In this document: positions 30,403 through 38,938 of the stretch, piece by piece
How positions within the stretch are numbered: the first letter of the stretch is position 1
Layout: each line of letters begins with the position of its first letter
Source: Musicola paradisiaca NCPPB 2511
GTDB lineage: Bacteria > Pseudomonadota > Gammaproteobacteria > Enterobacterales > Enterobacteriaceae
Direction of reading: 5' to 3'
Assembly: GCF_000400505.1 (NCBI RefSeq)
Contig: NZ_CM001857.1
Span: 2,630,034 to 2,694,033, forward strand
Length of the DNA stretch: 64,000 nucleotides
Translations under genes and position numbers: made by a program
The notes under the pieces: model-generated
What the model was told of the DNA's origin: nothing
Databases searched by the model: none
Seen by the model: only the letters and a program-made list of their open reading frames with translations

Positions 30403-31119
30403 ATGATTGAACTTCACCCTCTTGCAAGCGCCGCCGGGATGACCGTCGGCCTTGCCGTTTGCGCCCTGATGCTGGGGCTGGCGCTGGCCATGCTGTTCGC
30501 CCTGTGGGAAACCGCCCGTTGGAAAACGGTTGCGGCCTGCGGCACGGCGCTGGTCACGCTGTTACGCGGCCTGCCGGAAATTCTGGTGGTGCTGTTTATC
30601 TACTTCGGCTCCTCCCAGCTGCTGCTGACGCTGGCGGATGGCTTTACCCTCAATCTGGGCGTAGTGCAGTTTCCAGTGAAGCTGAATATCGAGAACTTCG
30701 AGGTCAGCCCGTTCCTGTGCGGGGTCATCGCACTGGCGTTATTGTATGCGGCATATGCTTCTCAGACCCTGCGCGGCGCGCTCAAAGCCGTTCCTCGCGG
30801 GCAGTGGGAATCCGGCCAGGCGCTGGGTATGAGCAAAAGCGTGATATTTCGGCGTCTGATCATGCCGCAAATGTGGCGCCATGCCCTGCCGGGCCTCGGC
30901 AATCAGTGGCTGGTACTGCTCAAAGATACCGCGCTGGTGTCGCTGATCAGCGTTAACGATCTGATGTTGCAAACCAAAAGCATCGCCACCCGCACGCAGG
31001 AACCCTTTACCTGGTACATGATCGCCGCGGCTATCTATCTGGCGATCACCCTGCTGAGTCAGGCGATCCTACAGCGCATCGAAACCCGCGCTACGCGCTT
31101 TGAACGGAGGCCGTCCTGA
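30403..31119 (+). CDS. artQ: Arginine ABC transporter permease ArtQ
   Basis: Inner-membrane permease, 238 residues from [12 protein letters not shown], as in E. coli. About five membrane helices; the EAA loop that contacts ArtP is [19 protein letters not shown]. Diagnostic stretches include [20 protein letters not shown] and [20 protein letters not shown]. The start is 10 bases after artI; the stop TGA shares a base with the artM ATG. Confidence 0.95.
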   Translation: MIELHPLASAAGMTVGLAVCALMLGLALAMLFALWETARWKTVAACGTALVTLLRGLPEILVVLFIYFGSSQLLLTLADGFTLNLGVVQFPVKLNIENFEVSPFLCGVIALALLYAAYASQTLRGALKAVPRGQWESGQALGMSKSVIFRRLIMPQMWRHALPGLGNQWLVLLKDTALVSLISVNDLMLQTKSIATRTQEPFTWYMIAAAIYLAITLLSQAILQRIETRATRFERRPS

Positions 31120-31790
31120 TGCTCGGTTACATACCCGAATTGCTCAAAGGCCTGCATACCAGCCTGTGGCTGACCATCGCCTCGCTGCTGCTTGCGCTGG
31201 TGTTGTCGCTGGCGCTGACCGTGGTCCTGACGCTGAAGACGCCGCTGCTCTCATCGCTGGCCAGGGTCTATATCACGCTGTTCACCGGTACACCGCTGCT
31301 GGTGCAGATCTTTCTGATTTACTACGGCCCCGGTCAGTTTGAGTCCATCCGCCAGATCCCCTGGCTGTGGAGCCTGCTGTCCCAACCCTGGCTGTGCGCC
31401 GTTAGCGCGCTGGCGCTCAACAGCGCCGCCTACACCACTCAGCTGTTCTACGGCGCGGTACGCGCCATTCCGGCCGGGCAGTGGCAATCCTGCGCGGCGC
31501 TCGGCATGAACCGACGCGACACGCTGCATATCCTGCTGCCGTTCGCCTTCAAGCGCGCGCTCTCTTCCTACTCCAACGAAGTGGTGCTGGTGTTCAAAGG
31601 TACTTCGCTGGCGTATACCATCACGCTGATGGAAGTGATGGGCCACGGGCAACTGCTGTATGGCCGGACGTATGATGTGCTGGTGTTCGGCGCCGCCGGT
31701 ATCGTTTACCTGTGCGTCAATGGCCTGTTGACGCTGTTGATGCGCCTTCTCGAACGTCGCGCGCTGGCCTTCGAGCAACGTAGCGCCTGA
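31119..31790 (+). CDS. artM: Arginine ABC transporter permease ArtM
   Basis: Second permease, pairing with ArtQ. It has 223 residues (E. coli 222), with about five membrane helices. The conserved entry FTGTPLLVQIFLIYYGPGQF and the EAA loop CAALGMNRRDTLHILLPF are intact. The ATG overlaps the artQ stop (TGATG). It is the last gene of the artPIQM operon; a hairpin follows. Confidence 0.95.
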   Translation: MLGYIPELLKGLHTSLWLTIASLLLALVLSLALTVVLTLKTPLLSSLARVYITLFTGTPLLVQIFLIYYGPGQFESIRQIPWLWSLLSQPWLCAVSALALNSAAYTTQLFYGAVRAIPAGQWQSCAALGMNRRDTLHILLPFAFKRALSSYSNEVVLVFKGTSLAYTITLMEVMGHGQLLYGRTYDVLVFGAAGIVYLCVNGLLTLLMRLLERRALAFEQRSA

Positions 31791-31797
31791 GCATTTC

Positions 31798-31819
31798 GAC
31801 GCCCTGTCGCCAGGGCGTC
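31798..31819 (+). terminator. Hairpin after artM
   Basis: Perfect 9-base arms GACGCCCTG/CAGGGCGTC, loop TCGC, 8 bases after the artM stop. There is no T run, so some transcription may pass into artJ. Confidence 0.5.
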
Positions 31820-31834
31820 GTTGCGCCTGTCAGC

Positions 31835-31873
31835 ATTAACATAACATTCATTTATGATGAAATAATATTCAGT
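31835..31873 (+). promoter_or_regulatory. Tandem ARG-box-like pair upstream of artJ
   Basis: Boxes at 31835-31852 (TAACA-N4-ATTCA, weak) and 31856-31873 (TGAAATAATATTCA, 9 of 10 half-site bases), with the standard 3-base gap. The surrounding 250 bases are very A/T-rich and hold the artJ promoter. ArgR repression of artJ is known in E. coli. Confidence 0.7.
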
Positions 31874-32064
31874 ACCCTACCCTGCCGCCATCACAGCCTT
31901 CATTATCTCATTATAAAATATAAATATTATTTCAGTCCCACCAAGCCCACGCCAGATTATTGAATTTTTAATCATAATATTTGCATATGTATTTTATTGA
32001 TGGCATGGTGTCTCCACTGGCGACACGCCGTAATACGAATGCACAAAAACAGACTGGAGTGATC

Positions 32065-32799
32065 ATGAAAAAAATCGTCCTTGCCGCCCTGCTGGCGGGT
32101 TTCACCCTGAGTGCCACCGCTGCCGAGACGGTGCGTTTCGCGGCTTCCGCCACCTACCCGCCGTTCGAATCCCTGGATGCCGGCAACCAGATCGTCGGTT
32201 TCGATATCGATCTGGCTAATGCGCTGTGCAAACAGATACAGGCCACCTGTAGCTTCACCAATCAGGCGTTCGACAGCCTGATCCCGGCGCTGAAATTCCG
32301 CCGCTACGACGCCGTGATCTCCGGCATGGACATCACCCCGGAACGCAGTAAACAAGTCGCATTTACCCAGCCTTACTACGCCAACTCCGCCATCGTGATC
32401 GCGCAAAAAGGCAAGTATCACTCGCTGGCGAATCTGAAAGGTAAACGTATCGGTATGGAAAACGGCACCACTCACCAGAAATACCTGCAGGACACACATC
32501 CGGAAGTGAAGACCGTGCCTTACGACAGCTACCAGAATGCGCTGATCGATCTGAAAAATGGCCGGCTTGACGGCGTATTCGGCGATACCGCCGTAGTCAA
32601 TGAATGGCTGAAAACCAACCCGGAACTGGCCACCGTCGGCGAAAAAGTGACGGATGAAGCCTATTTCGGTATCGGCCTCGGCATTGCGGTACGGCCGGAT
32701 AACCAGGCGCTGCTGGAAAAACTGAATAACGCGCTGGCCGCCATCAAGGCCAACGGCACCTACAAAGCCATCAACGACAAGTGGTTCCCGCAGCAATAA
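32065..32799 (+). CDS. artJ: Arginine-binding periplasmic protein ArtJ
   Basis: High-affinity arginine-binding protein for ArtQMP. It has 244 residues. Signal peptide MKKIVLAALLAGFTLSATA, mature start AETVRF. Most of the length repeats ArtI ([40 protein letters not shown]). The longer open frame from 31981 is not homologous; GGAGTGATC precedes ATG 32065. It has its own promoter region with ARG boxes, so the binding protein can be made separately from the transporter. Confidence 0.94.
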   Translation: MKKIVLAALLAGFTLSATAAETVRFAASATYPPFESLDAGNQIVGFDIDLANALCKQIQATCSFTNQAFDSLIPALKFRRYDAVISGMDITPERSKQVAFTQPYYANSAIVIAQKGKYHSLANLKGKRIGMENGTTHQKYLQDTHPEVKTVPYDSYQNALIDLKNGRLDGVFGDTAVVNEWLKTNPELATVGEKVTDEAYFGIGLGIAVRPDNQALLEKLNNALAAIKANGTYKAINDKWFPQQ

Positions 32800-32932
32800 C
32801 CCTCAGAGCCCGCCGCCCGGACAGGTGCCGCGGGCTCACCGGCAACACCGCCTGACACCTGACGCGCAACCTGCTAGGCTCTGCACTTTGCATCACTGCC
32901 AGCACCACGATCCACCGAACCGGGCGCACATT

Positions 32933-34111
32933 ATGTTTCCACTCTTATCGACCCTAAACCGCATTCCGAAAGGCGTATGGGTGTTGGGCGGCGTCAGCCT
33001 GCTGATGGATATCTCCTCCGAGATGATTCACAGCCTGTTGCCGCTGTTTATGACATCGACGCTGGGCGCCAGCGTGATGCTGATCGGCCTGGTGGAAGGG
33101 TTGGCGGAAGCCACCGCGCTCATCGTCAGGGTATTTTCCGGCGTACTGAGCGACTATCTCGGCAAACGTAAAGGGCTGGCGTTATTCGGCTATGGGCTGG
33201 GCGCGTTCAGTAAGCCACTGTTCGCGCTGGCGCCATCCCTCGGAATGGTGCTCGGCGCCCGCCTGCTGGATCGCATCGGCAAAGGGATCCGCAGCGCCCC
33301 TCGGGACGCGCTGGTGGCGGACATTACGCCATCGGACATTCGCGGCGCGGCCTTTGGGCTGCGCCAATCGCTGGATACATTCGGCGCTTTCGCCGGGCCG
33401 CTGATCGCCGTCGGTCTGATGCTGCTGTGGCACAATGATTTTCGGGCCATTTTTTGGGTCGCCGCGCTCCCCGGTCTGTTGTCCATCGCCTTGCTGTTTT
33501 TTGGCCTGAACGAGCCGGAACCCCGCCGCGTCGCCCCACGCGCCAATCCGATCCGCCGCGATAACCTCAAGCGCCTCGGCGCCGGTTATTGGTGGGTGGT
33601 CGGCACCGGCGCCATTTTCACCCTCGCCCGCTTCAGCGAGGCGTTTCTGGTACTGCGGGCACAGCAATTAAACATTCCTTTGCCGCTGATTCCGTTGGTC
33701 ATGGTGGCGATGAACCTGGTCTACTCCTGTTCGGCGTACCCCTTCGGTAAACTGGCGGATCGCGTATCCCACCGTGCGCTGCTGCAAACCGGGCTGGTGG
33801 TGCTGATTCTGGCGGATATCGTGCTGGCATGGAGCACACATGGGTTCGGCTTGCTGTTGGGCGTGGCACTGTGGGGCATGCATATGGGGATGACGCAGGG
33901 ATTGCTGGCGGCCATGATCGCCGACGAAGCGCCGGCTGACCTGCGCGGTACCGCCTACGGCATGTTCAACCTGATAAGCGGCATCGCCTTGCTGCTGGCC
34001 AGCACGATCGCCGGCGTACTGTGGAGCTACTGGGGCGCCGCCGCGACCTTTCTGGTCGGCGCGGCGTTCTGCGCGCTAACCCTGTTGGGAATGAAAAAAC
34101 GCCCCCGGTAG
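32933..34111 (+). CDS. Major facilitator superfamily transporter
   Basis: A 392-residue inner-membrane transporter with about 12 predicted helices. The first helix carries [18 protein letters not shown]; the loop 2-3 motif is [19 protein letters not shown]; a second-half counterpart is [36 protein letters not shown] is typical of one clade of drug/solute efflux-like MFS proteins. Substrate unknown. No such gene sits between artJ and rlmC in E. coli. Its end overlaps the tail of the convergent rlmC reading frame by 36 bases, suggesting insertion or retention next to a decaying gene. Confidence 0.85.
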   Translation: MFPLLSTLNRIPKGVWVLGGVSLLMDISSEMIHSLLPLFMTSTLGASVMLIGLVEGLAEATALIVRVFSGVLSDYLGKRKGLALFGYGLGAFSKPLFALAPSLGMVLGARLLDRIGKGIRSAPRDALVADITPSDIRGAAFGLRQSLDTFGAFAGPLIAVGLMLLWHNDFRAIFWVAALPGLLSIALLFFGLNEPEPRRVAPRANPIRRDNLKRLGAGYWWVVGTGAIFTLARFSEAFLVLRAQQLNIPLPLIPLVMVAMNLVYSCSAYPFGKLADRVSHRALLQTGLVVLILADIVLAWSTHGFGLLLGVALWGMHMGMTQGLLAAMIADEAPADLRGTAYGMFNLISGIALLLASTIAGVLWSYWGAAATFLVGAAFCALTLLGMKKRPR

Positions 34112-35244
34112 GCCAGCCGTCGATGACCGTTGCAATAACGCCAGCACTTCGTAATGGGCGGTATGGGGAAACATGTCGAATAATTGTACCTTCACCGCCC
34201 GATACGCCGGCAGATGCGCCATATCCTGCGCCATGGTTTCCGCGTTACAACTGGAGTAAAGCAGGGCGGCGCCATGCGCGCCAGATACTGGCACAATTCG
34301 GCGCCGATCCCCCGACGAGGCGGATTGACGATCACCAAATCGGGCGTCCGGCTTTCGCCGACGGCGAAACGGGTGGAATCCAACGCCGCAAAGTTCACCT
34401 GCGATAACCCCAGTTGCTCCGCCGAGCGCCGCGCACAGGTAATGGCTTGCGCACTGATTTCAATGCCGGTCAGCGCCCGCTCCTGACTGGCGCAATGCAA
34501 CCCGAATCCCCCTACCCCGCAGAACAAATCCCACAGGCTGCCGATCGGCAACCCCGCCACCCACGCACGGGCGGCGGCATACAACCGGGCAGCAACCTGA
34601 GGGTTGGTCTGGAAAAAGCTCTGCGGCCGGATGTACAGCGGCACCTGATTAAACCGCTCCTCCAGCGCCTGCGGTTCCGTCAGCGGGATCTCTTGCTCGC
34701 CCTCCATGATGGCCTGATGTACCGGCTGGATATTGGCGGAGATCACCGCCAACTGCGGCAATTGCTGCTGTAACCAGGGCAAGGCGGCGCGCAGTTGAGC
34801 CAGTTTGGCTTCAGATCGCACGACAAAGCGCAGCATGAAACGGCCGCTCAGGGTGCTTTGCGTCAACAGCAGATACTTCAGTTCACCGCGGCGGCGCGTC
34901 ACGTTATAGGGCGTCAGCCCGGCCCGGGCGATAAAAGGCTTCAGCACCGCGAATACCGGCGCAAAATCTTGCGGATAGAGGGGACAATCGCACAGGTCGA
35001 TCGGCGTACCATCGCGGCGCAGCATCCCCAGTAGCGGCCGCTCCACACTGCCGCTCACCACCATCTTGGCCTTATTGCGAAATGCGCTTTCCGCCGACGC
35101 CTCCGGCGGCAGCCACTGCGACACCGGATGCCCGGTCAGCAATCCACGCAGGTGTTGCTGCTTATCAGCTAACTGCTGCGTGTAGTCTTTCTCCAGCCAC
35201 TGGCAGGAGCGGCAGGTTCCGTCGTTATAGCGGGTACATTGCAT
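34076..35244 (-). pseudogene. rlmC: Frameshifted 23S rRNA (uracil-747-C5)-methyltransferase
   Basis: RlmC/RumB methylates U747 of 23S rRNA. From [16 protein letters not shown] (35244) the frame runs through the Fe-S cysteines (CRSCQW, LCDCPLY), the SAM domain ([15 protein letters not shown]) and [20 protein letters not shown], then leaves the family frame at about 34,290 and stops at 34192. The lost C-terminus continues in another frame to 34076 ([14 protein letters not shown] ... [14 protein letters not shown]) and includes the catalytic Cys of SSCN. Spacing against E. coli RlmC suggests a net loss of 4 (or 1) bases. As written, the 350-residue product cannot methylate. Confidence 0.85.
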
Positions 35245-35310
35245 GGGAAGGCTGAAATCTGTCGTCAATACACAAAAGGGGGCTGATTGTACCATCAGCA
35301 GACGGGAAAG

Positions 35311-35760
35311 TTAGGACGGCTGGGCAAAAAAACGCTGACTGCGCCGGGGAATAAACAGCAACAAGATCAGCAACGCATCGGGTAGTTGTTGTAGCAGAAG
35401 GTTGTTGAGTATTTCGCCGGTCGTCCCGCCGCCGATATGAAATACGGGCGGTAAAAAGTCAACCATGGACGCCGTCAGCATATACACCGTCACCAAACAT
35501 TCCGCCGCCAGAAAGCACCAGCGCCCCCAGTTGATGCCGGAAAGCACGGCAAACCCGCAACGAATTTCCAGGCTGACGATCACCAATGCCCCCAACAACA
35601 CCAGCGTGGTATCCCATTCTTTGGCGCTGTTGCTTAGCCAGTCGACAAATTCGCTGACACCCAGTTCTCCCACCATCAGCAGGATCCTCAGGCAGCGGGT
35701 GGTAATAATCGCGATTCCCGCCACCATCACCGCCACCGGCGCGAACGCGCTACGCCGCAT
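35311..35760 (-). CDS. ybjO: Inner membrane protein YbjO (DUF2593)
   Basis: Small integral membrane protein of unknown function, with about four membrane segments (VAVMVAGIAIITT, TTLVLLGALVIVSLEI, CFLAAECLVTVYML, LPDALLILLLFIP). The start is uncertain. The first ATG (35760) gives 149 residues with no ribosome site nearby, whereas a perfect AGGAGG (35798 to 35793) is followed 8 bases later by ATT (35784), and a GTG lies upstream of it at 35814. E. coli YbjO has about 162 residues, which would fit a start near the ATT. It is downstream of potI, as in E. coli. Confidence 0.85.
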   Translation of the reverse strand: MRRSAFAPVAVMVAGIAIITTRCLRILLMVGELGVSEFVDWLSNSAKEWDTTLVLLGALVIVSLEIRCGFAVLSGINWGRWCFLAAECLVTVYMLTASMVDFLPPVFHIGGGTTGEILNNLLLQQLPDALLILLLFIPRRSQRFFAQPS

Positions 35761-35804
35761 GATCGCTTTTTTACCGTATAGAATGGTGTGTTCCTCCTGA
35801 AACA

Positions 35805-35833
35805 ATAACGCCACCTAAGTATGGTGGCGTTAT
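35805..35833 (-). other. Perfect hairpin between potI and ybjO
   Basis: Eleven-base arms ATAACGCCACC/GGTGGCGTTAT with a 7-base loop, in the 50-base gap before the ybjO ribosome site. There is no strong T run; a likely 3' stabiliser of potFGHI or a partial terminator. Confidence 0.65.
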
Positions 35834-35865
35834 CAGAAAAAAGGCAAACAAAACAGAAAAATGCG

Positions 35866-36711
35866 TTAGTTATGCACCGCGCGTCGTAAATCCCGCAACC
35901 GCTGTTTTTCCGCCCGCGCCATAAACCACCATGCGATCAGCCCGATAACGCCGACGACCAGCAAAATCAACGACGCCAGGGCGTTGATCTGCGGGTTGAC
36001 CCCCATGCGCACGCTGGAAAACACCAGCATCGGCAGCGTCGTCGCGCCCGGCCCGGACACAAAACTGGCGATCACCAGATCATCCAGCGACAACGTGAAC
36101 GCCAGCAGCCAGCCGGAAATCAGCGCCGGCGCAATCATCGGCACCGTGATGATGAAAAACACTTTCAGCGGCGTCGCACCAAGATCCATCGCCGCTTCCT
36201 CGATCGAATGATCCAGTTCACGCAGACGCGCACTGATCACCACCGTGACATAGGCCGAGCAGAAGGTGACATGCGCCAGCCAGATGGTGAACATGCCGCG
36301 TTCCGCCGGCCAGCCGATGGCGTGCCCCAACGCAACAAACAACAGCAGCAGCGACAGGCCGGTGATCACATCCGGCATCACCAGCGGCGCGGTCAGCATA
36401 AAGGCAAAGCCGGTAGAACCGCGAAAATTACCGAAGCGCACCATCACCACCGCCGCCAACGTGCCAATCACCACCGCCATCGTCGCCGAGGCGGCGGCGA
36501 TAGTCAGGCTGAGCGCCACGGCGCTTATCATCGCCGAGTCTTCAAACAGCGCGCTGTACCACTGGGTCGACCAGCCCGCCCATACCGTCACCAGGCGCGA
36601 ACTGTTGAACGAGTAGACAACCAGCATCAGCATCGGCGCGTACAGGAAGGTAAAACCCAGTACCAGAATCAGAATGCGCCACGGCGAACGCACTACCGGT
36701 AAATTGTTCAT
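35866..36711 (-). CDS. potI: Putrescine ABC transporter permease PotI
   Basis: Inner-membrane permease of the putrescine-specific PotFGHI importer. It has 281 residues from MNNLPVVRSPWR, equal to E. coli. About six helices; the EAA loop is EEAAMDLGATPLKVFFIITVP. Other typical segments: YSFNSSRLVTVWAGWSTQWY and LSLDDLVIASFVSGPGATTLP. The ATG overlaps the potH stop by 4 bases, so the longer open frame to 36813 is ruled out as the start. Confidence 0.95.
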   Translation of the reverse strand: MNNLPVVRSPWRILILVLGFTFLYAPMLMLVVYSFNSSRLVTVWAGWSTQWYSALFEDSAMISAVALSLTIAAASATMAVVIGTLAAVVMVRFGNFRGSTGFAFMLTAPLVMPDVITGLSLLLLFVALGHAIGWPAERGMFTIWLAHVTFCSAYVTVVISARLRELDHSIEEAAMDLGATPLKVFFIITVPMIAPALISGWLLAFTLSLDDLVIASFVSGPGATTLPMLVFSSVRMGVNPQINALASLILLVVGVIGLIAWWFMARAEKQRLRDLRRAVHN

Positions 36712-37667
36712 TCCTGATCCTCCGCCGCTTTGTTCTGATACTTGTGGAACCAGATGATGGGCACAATCAGCAGGATCAGCATCACCATCGCTACCGCCGA
36801 GGCCACCGGCCAATCGCGGTTGTTAAAGAATTCCTGCCACAGAATGCGCCCGATCATGATGGTGTCCGGGCCGCCGAGCAGTTCAGGGATCACGTATTCC
36901 CCTACCGTTGGGATAAACACCAGCATGGAACCGGCGATGATGCCGCCTTTGGTAAGCGGCACAATCACACTGAAGAACGTGCGTACCGGGCGCGCGCCGA
37001 GGTCGAGCGACGCCTCCACCAGCGAGTAGTCCAGCCGGGTCAGCGCGGTATAAATCGGCAGCACCATAAACGGCAAATAGGAATACACCACCCCGATATA
37101 CACCGCCAGATTGGTATGCAGAATGGTCAGCGGCTGGTCGATGACGCCCAGCCAGGTCAGAAAATTGTTCAGAATACCGTTGTCCTTAAGGATCCCCATC
37201 CAGGCATAGACGCGGATCAGGAACGAGGTCCAGGACGGCAGGATCACCAACAGCAGCAGAATATTGCGGGTGGACGACCGGCTGTGCGCCACCGCCCAGG
37301 CCATCGGGTAGCCCACCAGCAGACAGCACAGCGTGGAAACCGCCGCGATTTTCAACGATTGCAGGTAAGCGTCGATATACAGCGGGTCAGACAACAATTG
37401 CAGATAGTTGCCGATATTGAGGCTTATTTGCAGGCGGTCTTCCGCCCACTCCATCAGGTTGGTGTACGGCGGTACGGTGCGCGCCATTTCCGCAAAACTG
37501 ATTTTGAAAACAATCAGAAACGGCAGCATGAACAGGCACAGCAGCCACAGATACGGCAGCGCGATCACCAGTTTACGGCCATGAGCCAGCCGCAGCCGGG
37601 CCAACATAGCGCGCAACGGACTCATACTCTGTCCCGGCGGTTCGCGGTGTTCAGATAGCATTGTCAT
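36708..37667 (-). CDS. potH: Putrescine ABC transporter permease PotH
   Basis: Partner permease of PotI. It has 319 residues (E. coli 317). About six helices; HGRKLVIALPYLWLLCLF, RVYAWMGILKDNGILNN and the EAA loop VEASLDLGARPVRTFFSVIVP are as in PotH. GGGGAAACGTC precedes the ATG, 16 bases after the potG stop. Confidence 0.95.
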   Translation of the reverse strand: MTMLSEHREPPGQSMSPLRAMLARLRLAHGRKLVIALPYLWLLCLFMLPFLIVFKISFAEMARTVPPYTNLMEWAEDRLQISLNIGNYLQLLSDPLYIDAYLQSLKIAAVSTLCCLLVGYPMAWAVAHSRSSTRNILLLLVILPSWTSFLIRVYAWMGILKDNGILNNFLTWLGVIDQPLTILHTNLAVYIGVVYSYLPFMVLPIYTALTRLDYSLVEASLDLGARPVRTFFSVIVPLTKGGIIAGSMLVFIPTVGEYVIPELLGGPDTIMIGRILWQEFFNNRDWPVASAVAMVMLILLIVPIIWFHKYQNKAAEDQE

Positions 37668-37683
37668 GACGTTTCCCCTTCCG

Positions 37684-38817
37684 TTACACCGTCAGCACGA
37701 CGCAGCTGTCCGCATCCCAGCACAGACGCACTTCGTCGCCCCAGGTGGGCGAGCCCTTGCGGAAACGGTCGGCGTTCTGCAACTGGGCGCTGATGATCTG
37801 CCCGCTGCTGAGCCTGACGTGATAAATCGAGAGGTCGCCCAGATAGGCGATATGCACCACTTCGCCGACGGCGAAGTTGAACCCGTCCGCCGGCACCTCT
37901 TCGCACAGCATGATTTTTTCCGGACGCAGCGCGACATACACCGGCACGCCATCCACGATGGATACATCGGAATTCACTTTTAACGGGTGAACCAGCCCCG
38001 AACTTTGCAGGATCAGCGCATCGTCCTGGCGTTCGGTCAGCATGCCTTCAAACATGTTCACCGAGCCGATGAACTCGGCGCTGAAACGCGATGTCGGATT
38101 CTCGTAAATCTCTTCCGGCTCGCCGATCTGTACGAATTTTCCGCGGTTCATGATGGCGATGCGGCCCGCCATGGTCATGGCCTCTTCCTGATCGTGAGTC
38201 ACCATGACGCAAGTCACCCCCACACGTTCAAGAATATCCACCACTTCCAACTGCATGCGGTCGCGCAGCTTTTTATCCAGCGCCCCCATCGGTTCATCCA
38301 GCAACAGCAGCTTCGGACGTTTCGCCAGACTGCGCGCCAGCGCCACACGCTGACGCTGGCCGCCGGAAAGTTGGTGCGGCTTGCGCCCTGCGAACTCCTG
38401 CATGTGCACCAGCGTCAGCATCTCCTCGACGCGGTCACGGATTTCGCCGCGCGACAGTTTGTCCTGCTTCAGGCCAAACGCGATGTTTTTTTCCACCGTC
38501 ATATGCGGGAACAGCGCGTAGGATTGAAACATCATGTTGATGGGGCGCTGATACGGCGGCACCAGGGAAAGATCCTGCCCATCCAGCACAATCTGGCCGT
38601 GGGTGGGGTGTTCAAACCCGGCCAGCATACGCAGTAACGTGGATTTACCACATCCCGAGGCGCCCAGCAGCGCAAACATCTCGCCTTTGTAAATGGTCAG
38701 GCTGACATCATCAACCGCAAGTTGCCCATCGTATGATTTGGTCAGGTTGCGCACCTCCAGCAACGGGGTGGTTACTTTCTGAAGTTTGGGCTGAGGGCGG
38801 GGAATCGCTTCGTTCAC
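37684..38817 (-). CDS. potG: Putrescine ABC transporter ATP-binding protein PotG
   Basis: Cytoplasmic ATPase of the putrescine importer. The GTG at 38817 (VNEAIPRPQ) gives 377 residues, the E. coli length, with GGAG ten bases upstream; the frame is open to 38883 without homology. Walker A is GASGCGKST, signature LSGGQRQRVALARSLAK, Walker B LLLLDEPMGALD. The C-terminal TOBE-type regulatory domain covers about residues 260-377. It is preceded by an intercistronic hairpin. Confidence 0.95.
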   Translation of the reverse strand: MNEAIPRPQPKLQKVTTPLLEVRNLTKSYDGQLAVDDVSLTIYKGEMFALLGASGCGKSTLLRMLAGFEHPTHGQIVLDGQDLSLVPPYQRPINMMFQSYALFPHMTVEKNIAFGLKQDKLSRGEIRDRVEEMLTLVHMQEFAGRKPHQLSGGQRQRVALARSLAKRPKLLLLDEPMGALDKKLRDRMQLEVVDILERVGVTCVMVTHDQEEAMTMAGRIAIMNRGKFVQIGEPEEIYENPTSRFSAEFIGSVNMFEGMLTERQDDALILQSSGLVHPLKVNSDVSIVDGVPVYVALRPEKIMLCEEVPADGFNFAVGEVVHIAYLGDLSIYHVRLSSGQIISAQLQNADRFRKGSPTWGDEVRLCWDADSCVVLTV

Positions 38818-38880
38818 TAATATTGCTCTCCGGCAGAAGCAGAACAAAATCGCAGCCGTTTGACTGCAACACAAATAGCG

Positions 38881-38910
38881 CAAACAGGCGGTGTTGAAGC
38901 CGCCTGTTTG
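38881..38910 (-). other. Perfect hairpin between potF and potG
   Basis: Eleven-base arms CAAACAGGCGG/CCGCCTGTTTG, loop of eight, in the potF-potG gap. Such structures often leave the binding-protein message more abundant than the rest of the operon. Confidence 0.7.
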
Positions 38911-38938
38911 CAGGATTATGAATCAAGGCCGACGACGG

